DNA from: Posidoniimonas polymericola
Lineage (GTDB): Bacteria > Planctomycetota > Planctomycetia > Pirellulales > Lacipirellulaceae
Direction: 5' to 3'
Assembly (NCBI RefSeq): GCF_007859935.1
Contig: NZ_SJPO01000011.1
Coordinates: forward strand, 62,001 to 126,000
DNA: 64,000 bases
Notes under the pieces: generated by a model
What the model saw: only the letters and a program-made list of their open reading frames with translations
Told to the model about the DNA's origin: nothing
The model's database searches: none
Position numbers and translations under genes: made by a program
Part shown: positions 9,528 through 17,512 of the stretch, in pieces
Layout: the number at the start of each line of letters is the position of its first letter
How positions within the stretch are numbered: the first letter of the stretch is position 1

Positions 9528-10363
9528 CAGGAGTGGGCCGCCTCGCGGATCGCGAGGATGCGGCGGAGCAACGTGGGGATTTGATCGAGCGGGGCCATGT
9601 TCGCGCCGTCGCTGGGGGACTTGTCGGGCTCGGGGTGGGTCTCGAGGAACAGGGCGTCGACGCCAATGGCGACCGCGGCCTTGGCGAGCGGCTCGACCAT
9701 CTCGCGGTTGCCGCCGGTCGCCCCGCCGAGCCCGCCCGGCTCCTGCACGCTGTGCGTGGCGTCGAACACCACCGGCACGCCGAGCTGACGCATCTGGACC
9801 AGGGCCCGCAGGTCGTTGACCAGCCGGCCGTAGCCAAAGAAGGTGCCGCGCTCGGTGAGCAGGATGTTCTCACAGCCCGAGCCGGCCAGTTTCGTCACGA
9901 CGTGCTTCATGTCCCACGGCGCCATGAACTGGCCCTTCTTCACGTTGACCGCCTTGCCGGTCGCCGCGGCGGCGGTCAAGAGATCGGTCTGGCGGGCCAG
10001 GAACGCCGGCACCTGCAGCAGGTCACAGACCTGGCCGACCGCCGCTGCCTGGCTTGACTCGTGCAGATCGGTCGTGACCGGCAGCCCGGTCTGCGTGCGG
10101 ACCTTCTCCAAGATCCGCAGGCCTTCCTCGAGGCCCGGGCCGCGGTAGGCGTCGAGGCTCGTGCGGTTGGCCTTGTCGAACGACGCCTTGAAAACCAGAT
10201 TCAGCGGGAGCGGCAGATTCGACGACCGGGCCGCCTCGCGGAGCGACTCGGCGATGCGGAGCGTTAGCTCCTCGCTCTCGATGACGCAGGGGCCCGCGAT
10301 CAGCAGCAGGGGCTGACCCTCGCCGCACTGGTAGGGGCCGATCGTGGCGGTAGAGTTGGGCAC
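9527..10363 (-). CDS. kdsA: 3-deoxy-8-phosphooctulonate synthase (KDO-8-P synthase)
   Basis: KdsA condenses phosphoenolpyruvate and arabinose-5-phosphate to KDO-8-phosphate, the precursor of the inner-core sugar of lipopolysaccharide. Family marks are [49 protein letters not shown] and [19 protein letters not shown] start it at the GTG at 10363 ([12 protein letters not shown]), giving 278 residues, the usual length; the open frame extends upstream into the lipid-kinase gene but that part is a shadow. It lies 35 bases after the lipid kinase gene and overlaps the next gene by one base. Its presence argues for a Gram-negative envelope with LPS. Confidence 0.95.
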   Translation of the reverse strand: MPNSTATIGPYQCGEGQPLLLIAGPCVIESEELTLRIAESLREAARSSNLPLPLNLVFKASFDKANRTSLDAYRGPGLEEGLRILEKVRTQTGLPVTTDLHESSQAAAVGQVCDLLQVPAFLARQTDLLTAAAATGKAVNVKKGQFMAPWDMKHVVTKLAGSGCENILLTERGTFFGYGRLVNDLRALVQMRQLGVPVVFDATHSVQEPGGLGGATGGNREMVEPLAKAAVAIGVDALFLETHPEPDKSPSDGANMAPLDQIPTLLRRILAIREAAHS

Positions 10364-10398
10364 GGACGTTTTCGTTCGAGTGGAGGGTGCTGGGGGTA

Positions 10399-11379
10399 CT
10401 AGTCGGGGAGGTCGAATCCTAGCCGAGTCGCCACGCTCGGCTTGACCACGCAGGTCAACCGACCGGGGATCGACCGCACCGTGACCGGCAGGAACCCGCC
10501 CGGGTCGCCGTCGAGTTGGTAGGGCGCCTCGACGCCGGGGTCGGCCTCGACCGCGAACTCTTGGCACCGCGCCATGGTCACGCTCGGCAGCCGCTGGTGC
10601 CGGCGGCGGAGCATGTGCCACAGGTACCACACCGCCGACGAGATATAGCCGCGGCTGAAGACGCACAGGTCGATCAGCCCGTCGATACCCGACGCCCCCG
10701 GGGCGATCGGCAACCCCTGAGCGTAGCGTGGCAGGTTCATGCCGAACAGCCACCGCCCGGTTGCCGAGGCCTCCTGCCGACTCTCTGGGTCATGCCAGGT
10801 CGTCCGCAGACTAGGGTAGTTGTAGATACGCAGCGCATCGATGGTCGGTTTGGCGTAAGCCAGGTGGGTGATGTTCCCGCGACGCGACTTGTGCAATTGG
10901 TGCACCACAAAAGCGTCGAGCCCGGCGCTGATCATCAAGGCGAACAGCCGACCGTTCGCCTCGCCGGCGTCGAGCCGGATCACGACGCCGGTCGTGAGCA
11001 GTTCGACCAGTTCGGCCGGACGCGCCCGCTGCTCGAGGTACTTCGCCAGCAGGTTCTCAGTGCCGGCCGGCATGACCGCCAGCGGAGTCCCGGCGGGCGT
11101 CTGGTTCAACGCTAGCCCGACGGTGCCGTCTCCCCCCGCGGCGACCACCGCCCGCAGCTGGTCGGCGGCGCCGGTTACGCAGTCGTGCAGCTCATCGGGT
11201 CTTGTCACCCGGGTGACCTCGAGCCCGGCGGCGACCAGTCCGGCTTCGGCCCTGGCGAGAGTCTTCGCGCCCCGCCCTGCCCCGGCCTTGCGATTCACCA
11301 TCAACACCACTCGGCGGCGGCCCGAGTCGAGTGGCTGGGCGACGGGTCGCTGGGCGATGGGGCGGTCGCCACTCGACAC
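10399..11379 (-). CDS. Diacylglycerol/lipid kinase family protein
   Basis: The 326-residue protein has the catalytic domain of the DagK/YegS lipid-kinase family: a nucleotide-binding start [16 protein letters not shown], the GGDGT motif in [16 protein letters not shown], and [17 protein letters not shown]. The C-terminal part ([20 protein letters not shown]) matches the substrate-side sandwich domain. It probably phosphorylates a membrane lipid such as diacylglycerol. The start is a GTG at 11379 ([12 protein letters not shown]); the family core begins about residue 21. It heads the run lipid kinase-kdsA-lipoprotein-transporter. Confidence 0.88.
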   Translation of the reverse strand: MSSGDRPIAQRPVAQPLDSGRRRVVLMVNRKAGAGRGAKTLARAEAGLVAAGLEVTRVTRPDELHDCVTGAADQLRAVVAAGGDGTVGLALNQTPAGTPLAVMPAGTENLLAKYLEQRARPAELVELLTTGVVIRLDAGEANGRLFALMISAGLDAFVVHQLHKSRRGNITHLAYAKPTIDALRIYNYPSLRTTWHDPESRQEASATGRWLFGMNLPRYAQGLPIAPGASGIDGLIDLCVFSRGYISSAVWYLWHMLRRRHQRLPSVTMARCQEFAVEADPGVEAPYQLDGDPGGFLPVTVRSIPGRLTCVVKPSVATRLGFDLPD

Positions 11380-11907
11380 CTCCCCCGCGGACGGCTTGTG
11401 GGGCGGCGAGTTGGGGGCGAGCGAGCTAATGGGCGTGTGCCTGAATTGCGGCTGCGGTGCGGGGGCGTGTCGTCCCGATTAGTGCGTGAGTCTCATTTCG
11501 AGCCGAGCCGGCGGCGTCGCCCGCCCCGAAGACGTTGGTAACCGGATCAATGAGTAAGTCCGCCTCACTCGTAGCGATTTGCTCTGCAGGTTGGGGCTTG
11601 TCTCATCTTAGGACTCGTATTCTACGGCCGCGTGCGAGAGAAGTTAAGGTTGGATTGTCTCACCCTAAAGCTAGCCGTGCGTTGTGCTTAAGGCACGGTC
11701 GGTGTCCGTTCCACGCCGCGGGGCAAGTCCAGCGGCACGCCAACTGCTATTTAGATGCGGCAGCGGGGGGCCGATTGGCTCCCCGTGCCAACAACGCTGG
11801 CCCGCGGGGCCTCGAATGATGGTGGCATGTCGGGTCAATTGCCCCTGACCGACATGACCGGTCGGTGTGGAGCCGGCTCATTCGAGGCCCGCTTTTTTTT
11901 GCGCCGC
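11380..11907. other. Intergenic region with no convincing gene
   Basis: About 530 bases separate the lipid kinase gene from the cyclophilin gene. Short open frames here lack family features and start signals. The only strong structure is the branched palindrome and T-tract at 11804-11900, listed separately. The left part probably holds the promoter of the lipid kinase-kdsA run, but I could not pick a confident -35/-10 pair. Confidence 0.5.
11804..11900 (+). terminator. Branched palindrome ending in T8; terminator or 3' end of a small RNA
   Basis: The arms GCGGGGCCTCGAATGA (11804-11819) and TCATTCGAGGCCCGC (11878-11892) pair over 15 bp with one bulged G and are followed directly by eight T on the plus strand. 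Inside the loop a second hairpin pairs CATGTCGGGTCA (11826-11837) with TGACCGACATG (11846-11856). The T-tract fits an intrinsic terminator for a plus-strand transcript, yet no plus-strand gene lies upstream; the flanking genes both run on the minus strand. A small non-coding RNA ending here is one explanation; a mobile palindrome is another. Confidence 0.55.
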
Positions 11908-12804
11908 CTACCGCCGCGTCCGGCAGGCAATCGAGGTTGCCCCGGCGACCAGGGCGAGCGTGGCGGCCATCGGCTCAGGCGCCGCCGAGCCGCCGGCGGT
12001 CAGAGAAGCGGCCGCAGCTCCGTAGGCGACCTCCCAGAGCTGCAGGTCGAGCGTGTTCACGATCCCGTCGCCATTGCCGTCGGCCTCGACCTCGGTCGTC
12101 GAGCCGTTCGAGTTACGCCAGACCGTGTAGTCGGCCGCGTCCACGACGCCATCGAAGTTGTAGTCGCCGTCGGGCACGTCGAGCACCGAGACCGAGTTCA
12201 CGAACACCAGGTCGCTCCGGAAGATGTTGGGCGGCGTAAACGAGTCCAGGACCGGCAGCGTGTCGAACGGCGAACCGGCGTTCACGACCTGCTGGCTCGC
12301 GATCAGGTCCACAACGTCCATGCCGTCGCCGAGTACGCGGCCGAAGACCGTGAACCCGCCGTTCTGGTTGTCGAGGTTGCCGCTGTTGTCGTTGAGGCTG
12401 AAGAACCAGCCGTTGGTGGCGCTGTTCGGGTCGCCGCCCAGTTTGGCGTAGGCGAGCGTGCCCCGCAGGTTAGAAATGCCGAACTCGTTCTGCACCGCCG
12501 CGTCAGCGGGTACGGGCTCAAGGTTGCCGTCCGGAAGCCAGCGGTAGCCGCCTCCCTGGATGACAAATCCGGACACGCTGCGGTGGATGATGCTGTCGGA
12601 GTAGTCGCCGTCGTTCACGTAGTTGAGGAAGTTCGCCACGCTCAACGGGGTGGCCGTGCCGAACAGCCGCACGTCAATATCGCCGAGGTTGGTCGAGTAC
12701 CGCACCACCACCGCGTCCGCGTGGCCGCAAGCGAAGGCGCCGACAGCGGCCACGGCGATCAACGCCGCGCGGCGCGAGAGCGAGAAAAACGTAGGGAAGC
12801 TCAC
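11908..12804 (-). CDS. Secreted cyclophilin-type peptidylprolyl isomerase with dockerin-like repeat and PEP-CTERM-like tail
   Basis: The 298-residue protein has a signal peptide (ALIAVAAVGAFACGHADA), a cyclophilin domain (about residues 33-205; VRYSTNLGDIDVRLF, FLNYVNDGDYSDSIIHRSV, FVIQGGG, FTVFGRVLGDGMDVV), a dockerin-type pair of EF-hand-like calcium loops (DYNFDGVVDAADYTVW; DGNGDGIVNTLDLQLW) and a C-terminal sorting-like tail (AAPEPMAATLALV ending CRTRR). It would catalyse proline cis-trans isomerisation outside the cytoplasm while held to the surface or a scaffold. Isomerase plus dockerin plus sorting tail is a common planctomycete design. Exosortase is not in this window. Confidence 0.9.
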   Translation of the reverse strand: MSFPTFFSLSRRAALIAVAAVGAFACGHADAVVVRYSTNLGDIDVRLFGTATPLSVANFLNYVNDGDYSDSIIHRSVSGFVIQGGGYRWLPDGNLEPVPADAAVQNEFGISNLRGTLAYAKLGGDPNSATNGWFFSLNDNSGNLDNQNGGFTVFGRVLGDGMDVVDLIASQQVVNAGSPFDTLPVLDSFTPPNIFRSDLVFVNSVSVLDVPDGDYNFDGVVDAADYTVWRNSNGSTTEVEADGNGDGIVNTLDLQLWEVAYGAAAASLTAGGSAAPEPMAATLALVAGATSIACRTRR

Positions 12805-12944
12805 TGGTTGCAGTCTCCGCCGGAGCGCTCCGTCGTGCCCCGGTTGGAGGCCTGCGCTGCCTGGAATTCATGGTGTGTGTCGGAAAAGTCGCTCCCTGCA
12901 TGCTACCCACGCACGCCTGATGCGTCCACGAACTCGCGGCCGCT

Positions 12945-13625
12945 TCACCACACCCAGGGCGCAAGGCGCCATTTGTGGGTCTGGAGGTAGCGGTCGTAAC
13001 CCGGCAGCCGGGCGGAGAGGACCGCTTCCTCCCTCATAATCCGCACGACAAACACCGCGGCGCCCGCCAGCACCGGGACGAACGCCCACCACGAGCCGAG
13101 CAGCAGCGGGATACCGAAGTGCGCCAGCAGCATCCCCGCGTAACCGGGGTGACGGACCACGGCGTACGGTCCGTCGGTCACTAAGGTGTGGCCCTGGTCG
13201 GACTGGATCCGCACGAAGGTCGAGAAGAACCGATTGGTCTGCATCGCCCGCAATGCCACCCAGTAGCCGACCGCAAACGCGCCGGCGCCGACCAGCCAGG
13301 CGCCGGGGAAGAAGGCCGCGCCGCCGCCGAGCCGGACCGAGTCGAGCCGGACCGCATCGAAGCCGGCGACCGCCAACGTGATCGGGTACAGCAGCAGGAA
13401 GCCGCAGGTAGCGAGCAGCGCGTCGGCGTGCTCAAAGTTGTGTCCCGGCCGGGCGCGTTCCCGCAGCAGGTCCGGGTCGACCGTGGCGCACGCCAGGCCG
13501 ACGAACGCCGTGTACAACCCGATCAGCAGCCAGCCGGCGGGCCACGCCAGCCGCCCCGCCCCGCCGAACAGCGCAGCGGCGAGCAGCAGCACCAGCGCGA
13601 CGGTCTTGGCACCCAGATCAACCAT
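12945..13625 (-). CDS. Isoprenylcysteine carboxyl methyltransferase-like membrane protein
   Basis: This 226-residue membrane protein has about five hydrophobic segments and the C-terminal signature of the ICMT/PEMT family: DGPYAVVRHPGYAGMLLAHF followed by REEAVLSARLPGYDRYLQ. Family members methylate carboxyl groups or lipids using SAM, but bacterial substrates are mostly unknown. It lies downstream of the glycosyltransferase cluster on the same strand, with a 46-base gap after the GT2 gene, so it could be the last gene of that transcript. Confidence 0.8.
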   Translation of the reverse strand: MVDLGAKTVALVLLLAAALFGGAGRLAWPAGWLLIGLYTAFVGLACATVDPDLLRERARPGHNFEHADALLATCGFLLLYPITLAVAGFDAVRLDSVRLGGGAAFFPGAWLVGAGAFAVGYWVALRAMQTNRFFSTFVRIQSDQGHTLVTDGPYAVVRHPGYAGMLLAHFGIPLLLGSWWAFVPVLAGAAVFVVRIMREEAVLSARLPGYDRYLQTHKWRLAPWVW

Positions 13626-13671
13626 ACCCGCAGCTTAGAGCAACCGACGTGGCCGACAAGCCGCCGGGTTG

Positions 13672-14487
13672 CTAGGCGGCCGCTTTCAGCCCGTGCTCGG
13701 TGCGGACCCGTTTCATCGCGACCGTGGTGGCGCGGATCACGCGGTTGCGCTCGGCCATATCGGGCTCGACGTAACCGCGTGAGTGGTCGAGGTGCAGGAG
13801 GACCGCCCGGTAGCGGAGCTGGCTCGGCACGATCCCCAGGTTGACGAGCCGTTCGCCGAATTCCCGATCCTCGCCGCCGTACTGCATCCGCTCGTCAAAC
13901 CCGCCCACCCGGACGGCGTCGGCCTTCCAGCACGAGGCGTTGTTGCCGTTCCATGTCGGGCGGGTAGTGGTGAGGCGATCGAGCACCGCCGGCAGCACGC
14001 CCGGGCGGAGCATCTTGAGCCGCTGGGCCCAGGTCACGCCACCGAGCCGCGACGCCCAGGCCCGCTCGAAACAACGGCCGATCGCGATGTCGACCTCGCT
14101 CACGGCTCTGCTCCCGGGCATCGAAAGCCGGACCGCGCCGCTGGACAGGAACCGACCAGGGGCGGCGTGCCGCGCGTGGACGGAAACGTAATCCTTGCGC
14201 GGGATGCAGTCGCCATCAGAGAAGATTAGGTAGTCGCCGGTCGCCGCCTCGATGGCGCGATTGAGGATGCTGGTCTTGCGGAAGCCGAGGTCCTCGTGCC
14301 ACACGTGCCGCAGGTTGAGCCCGGTCTCGCCGCGGGCGTACTCGATCGCCATCGCCGTGGCGTCGGCCGAGCCGTCGTCGGCGATCACGATCTCGTCCGG
14401 CCGCAGCTCTTGGTGGGCGTAGCCCCACAGGGTCTTGGTGAGCCACTCCGGCTGGTTGTACGTGCTGAGGATGACGCTGGTTTTCAT
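13672..14487 (-). CDS. Glycosyltransferase family 2 (second paralog)
   Basis: The 271-residue enzyme has the GT-A fold start MKTSVILSTYNQPEWLTKTL, then PDEIVIADDGSADATAMAIE, the DXD-like metal site in LIFSDGDCIPRKDYV, and a galactosyltransferase-like region NGNNASCWKADAVRVGGFDE. It should transfer a sugar from a nucleotide sugar to a glycan acceptor on the cytoplasmic side. The ATG at 14487 places the start exactly at the family core; an upstream start at 14547 would overlap the GT8 gene. It is a close paralog of the gene at 16404. Gap to GT8 is 13 bases. Confidence 0.9.
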   Translation of the reverse strand: MKTSVILSTYNQPEWLTKTLWGYAHQELRPDEIVIADDGSADATAMAIEYARGETGLNLRHVWHEDLGFRKTSILNRAIEAATGDYLIFSDGDCIPRKDYVSVHARHAAPGRFLSSGAVRLSMPGSRAVSEVDIAIGRCFERAWASRLGGVTWAQRLKMLRPGVLPAVLDRLTTTRPTWNGNNASCWKADAVRVGGFDERMQYGGEDREFGERLVNLGIVPSQLRYRAVLLHLDHSRGYVEPDMAERNRVIRATTVAMKRVRTEHGLKAAA

Positions 14488-14500
14488 CACTGGGGGCCGG

Positions 14501-15511
14501 CTAGGCGGCTTTTGAGGGCGTGGGTTCGGCGCGCGTCCAGTGGACAAGCTGTCGGCCGAGTAGCTGGATGTTGACTTCGCTGCTGCGGATGCGGACGCTC
14601 ACCGCCCGGCTCCGCCAGGCCTTGATGAGCTGCTGCTTCTGCTGCCAGCTCAGGGTGCTCATTGGCTGGCGGTAGTTGCGCCAGGGCGAACGACGCAAGA
14701 CTTCCTGGTGCTCACGCTTGAGCACGGTCGGGAACATGGTCCACGGCTTGGGGCCGACGTAATGGAGCACCGCCGGCGCATCGAACGCGGCCTGCACGCG
14801 CTGGCGGAGCGACGCTGGGGCGAGCGGGTCCCGCGTCATCCCTTGGTGCGCAACGTTCGTGTTCCAGCGTTCCGCGAGCGGCGTGTACTGTCCGCGGATC
14901 GCCAGGTTCAAGGCGCACTGGTCGGCGAAGCGGAGCTTTCTGCTCGAGGCAACCAGCTCCAACGACCGCTGCAGCTGCCCCTCGCGGCGGAGCCGCGCCA
15001 GGTCCAAGAGCAGCACGCCGGCGTTGAAGTAGTCGTCGACGCCGCGTCCGTCGGTGGCGTCGTTGAAGTAGTCGCGTTCGACTTGGCTGCGGAGCGACAG
15101 CCGGACCGCCGCGTAGTCGCGGACCGCGGCGACCGGTCGGCCCGCCATGTCGTGCTGGAACAGGGTGTTGATGTCGGCCCGCACCAGCGTGTCGGAGTCG
15201 AGGTAGATTGCGCGATCCGCAGGCACGTAGTCCGGCGTCAGCAGCCGGGCGTAGGTCATCTTGGTGTAGGCGTCGGTCCGCTGCGGCGCTGGCAGCGCTG
15301 CGAGCGCGCGGCCCGCGTCGACCATCGTCAGATCGCTCCGCGAGCTGGCGGCGACCGTCTGCTCGATCAGCGCCCTGGAGGCCGGCGTGAGCGCGTCGTG
15401 GAAGAAGTAGAAGTGCACCCGCTCGGAGGTAGTCTCAATGACCGACTGCATCAGCACGCCAGCCCCAACGGCGAAGCTCTCGTCGGCGGCGACGACAATC
15501 GGGATCGGCAC
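14501..15511 (-). CDS. Glycosyltransferase family 8
   Basis: The 336-residue protein shows the GT8 signature of retaining galactosyl- and glucosyltransferases: start IPIVVAADESFAVGAGVLMQ, the DXD motif in AIYLDSDTLVRADINTLF, FNAGVLLLDLARLRREG, and the C-terminal HYVGPKPW. Such enzymes add hexoses to lipopolysaccharide core or other surface glycans. It sits in the middle of a compact minus-strand cluster with two GT2 enzymes and a methyltransferase. Confidence 0.9.
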   Translation of the reverse strand: MPIPIVVAADESFAVGAGVLMQSVIETTSERVHFYFFHDALTPASRALIEQTVAASSRSDLTMVDAGRALAALPAPQRTDAYTKMTYARLLTPDYVPADRAIYLDSDTLVRADINTLFQHDMAGRPVAAVRDYAAVRLSLRSQVERDYFNDATDGRGVDDYFNAGVLLLDLARLRREGQLQRSLELVASSRKLRFADQCALNLAIRGQYTPLAERWNTNVAHQGMTRDPLAPASLRQRVQAAFDAPAVLHYVGPKPWTMFPTVLKREHQEVLRRSPWRNYRQPMSTLSWQQKQQLIKAWRSRAVSVRIRSSEVNIQLLGRQLVHWTRAEPTPSKAA

Positions 15512-15535
15512 GGTGTGGGGCTCCGTTGGGGGGGG

Positions 15536-16297
15536 CTAAGCGGCGGCGGACGCCTGCGCGGCGCGGGGCGTCATCCACATCCAGGCCTGCTCGAACGGCC
15601 GCAGCTCGTCGACCATGTGTCGGCGGTACCGCGACGGCAGCACGCGGGTCCAGAACCCCTCGTAGGGGAAGTCGGCCGCTGTGCGGGGGGTCTGCCACAA
15701 GACCTCGATCTCGTGGGTCGGCTCGAAACGGCGGAGGAACTCCGCGGTCACGCCGGGCCGGGCGAACTCGTGCAGCTCGACCAGCATCGCGCACCGCGCG
15801 AGCGAGGCGACCTGCTTCGGGTCGAGCAGCGTGGTCTCGTAGCCGTCGACGTCGCACAGCAGGAACGGCCGACGCGACGAGGCGATCAGCGTGTCGAGCT
15901 CCGCAGGCGTGCACTCGCCCCGCATCTCCAAGCGGTCGCCGACGTTGTTCAGCTTGGCGAGTTCCAACGCCATCGCCGACGCGGACGCGTCGCACTCGTA
16001 GCCCACCACGCGGGCCCGCGTGCGGGAAGCCATGCCGACCGCGAAGTAGCCCTCGGCCACGCCGATATCGATGAGGGTGTCGTAGTCGCCGTCGAAGACC
16101 TGCTCGAGCGCCGGGTAGAGCTCGCGTTCGTAAGTCCCCAGCACCTTGGGCAGGTAGGCGCTGCCGAACGCCTGGTCGATGTACTGCATGCCGCGGAACG
16201 GGCCCGCCTGCACGGTGCGGCCGGTGCGTGCGATGGCCCAGCGGCGCATCATCGCTCTCGGTGACAGGCGGTCGGTGAGCAGTTTCGACAGACGCAT
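15536..16297 (-). CDS. SAM-dependent methyltransferase in glycan cluster
   Basis: The 253-residue protein has a class I SAM-binding core, DTLIDIGVAEGYFAVGMAS (motif I) and VVGYECDASASAMALELAK (motif II), with FLLCDVDGYETTLLDP following. The layout recalls FkbM-like enzymes that O-methylate sugars, but the match is from memory only. Its place between GT2 and GT8 genes suggests methylation of a glycan. The gap to GT8 is only 24 bases. Confidence 0.75.
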   Translation of the reverse strand: MRLSKLLTDRLSPRAMMRRWAIARTGRTVQAGPFRGMQYIDQAFGSAYLPKVLGTYERELYPALEQVFDGDYDTLIDIGVAEGYFAVGMASRTRARVVGYECDASASAMALELAKLNNVGDRLEMRGECTPAELDTLIASSRRPFLLCDVDGYETTLLDPKQVASLARCAMLVELHEFARPGVTAEFLRRFEPTHEIEVLWQTPRTAADFPYEGFWTRVLPSRYRRHMVDELRPFEQAWMWMTPRAAQASAAA

Positions 16298-16403
16298 GGT
16301 CGCCTCCAGGGCGTTGGTTCGGCCCCGGCGGTCGCCCGAGCGGCGGGGACTGTAAAGGGACCACGACGCGGCGCCAATGCCGAACGCGGTGCTAGCACGC
16401 CCG

Positions 16404-17219
16404 CTACGCGGCCTCGGCGAGGCCGTGCTCGGTGCGCGTCTTGCCGGAGATGCGCGTCTGCTCGAGGATCTGCTCGTTGAGTTTCATGATCTGCTTGTCG
16501 ACGTAGCCGCGCTCGTGCTCTAGGTGCAGCGTGACCGCGGAGTAGCGGACCTGCAGCGGGGTGACGCCGAGGTTGATCAGCCGCTGGCCGAATTCGTAGT
16601 CTTCTCGCCAGTACTTCATCCGCTCGTCGAAGCCGCCGACCGCCAGGGCGTCGCGGCGCCAGCACGACGCGTTCGACCCGCTCCAGTTCGGCAGCACCTT
16701 GGTGGTGCGGTCGATCAACCGGGCCGCTCGCCCGGTCGCTGCTAGCTTCATCAGCCGGAACGGCTTCACCCCGCCGTGCCGCCCGACCCAGCCGGGGCGG
16801 AAGCAGCGGCCGCTGCGGATCAGGGGCTCATCGATCTGCTCGCTCCCCGCGAGCGACAGCCGCACCAGCCCGCCCGACAAGAACGAATCGGCGCGGGCCA
16901 GCCTGGCGTGGGCCGCGACGTAGTCGCCCCGCGGCACGCAGTCGCCGTCGGAGAAGATCAGGTAGTCGCTGCTAGCTTCTGCCAGGGCCAGGTTCAGGAT
17001 GCGGGTCTTGCGGAACCCGTCGTCGGGGTGCCAGACGTGGCGGATTGGGAAGGGCGCGAGGCGCCGAAACCTCTCGACCACGCGGCGGGTCTCCTCACCC
17101 GAGCCGTCGTCGGCGATCACGATCTCGTCAGGCAGGCGTCGCTGGTGCACGAAGCCCAGCAGCGACTTGGTCAGCCACAGGGGCTGGTTGTACGTGCTGA
17201 GAATGATGCTGATCTGCAT
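16404..17219 (-). CDS. Glycosyltransferase family 2 (first paralog)
   Basis: This 271-residue GT2 enzyme begins MQISIILSTYNQPLWLTKSL and contains PDEIVIADDGSGEETRR, the DXD-like DGDCVPRGDYVAAHARLA and SGSNASCWRRDALAVGGFDE. It is the same length as the paralog at 13672 and can be aligned end to end with it, including the tail (KTRTEHGLAEAA against RVRTEHGLKAAA). The true start is the ATG at 17219; the frame continues 79 codons upstream without a plausible start. It is the first gene of the glycan cluster and is divergent from the GH88 gene. Confidence 0.9.
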   Translation of the reverse strand: MQISIILSTYNQPLWLTKSLLGFVHQRRLPDEIVIADDGSGEETRRVVERFRRLAPFPIRHVWHPDDGFRKTRILNLALAEASSDYLIFSDGDCVPRGDYVAAHARLARADSFLSGGLVRLSLAGSEQIDEPLIRSGRCFRPGWVGRHGGVKPFRLMKLAATGRAARLIDRTTKVLPNWSGSNASCWRRDALAVGGFDERMKYWREDYEFGQRLINLGVTPLQVRYSAVTLHLEHERGYVDKQIMKLNEQILEQTRISGKTRTEHGLAEAA

Positions 17220-17512
17220 GAGCGGTGCTGCCCCAGCACGGCGGCCTCGGGGAAGCCGGTGCGGGGTTCGATTGAGAAGAGGACTTGCGGCGTTAAGGTT
17301 TACGTAGGCGTTATCGTCGAGCCCACCGGCAGAGTTGCAGCTTTTGTTGCGGCGGCGCCCCGCTTTCTCAGCGGGATCTCCTGTCACACAAACGCCGGGG
17401 CGTTTCGCGAGCAACCGCCGGGCGATTGCGTGCAGCGGCGCTTGCAGAGCAATCACAGGTGGGCCATTCTAGGGGGCTTGCGGTGATTCTCTTCCCTCCG
17501 ACAGGCGCCCCG

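Noticed and set aside
10364..10753. Upstream extension of kdsA
   Set aside because: It overlaps the lipid kinase gene in another frame; the GTG at 10363 fits the family.
11535..11819. Plus-strand 94-codon frame in the 11.4-11.9 kb gap
   Set aside because: No start signal or recognisable protein features; more likely non-coding.
17264..17285. tRNA T-arm-like GGTTCGA
   Set aside because: No acceptor, D or anticodon arm around it; tRNA not supported.
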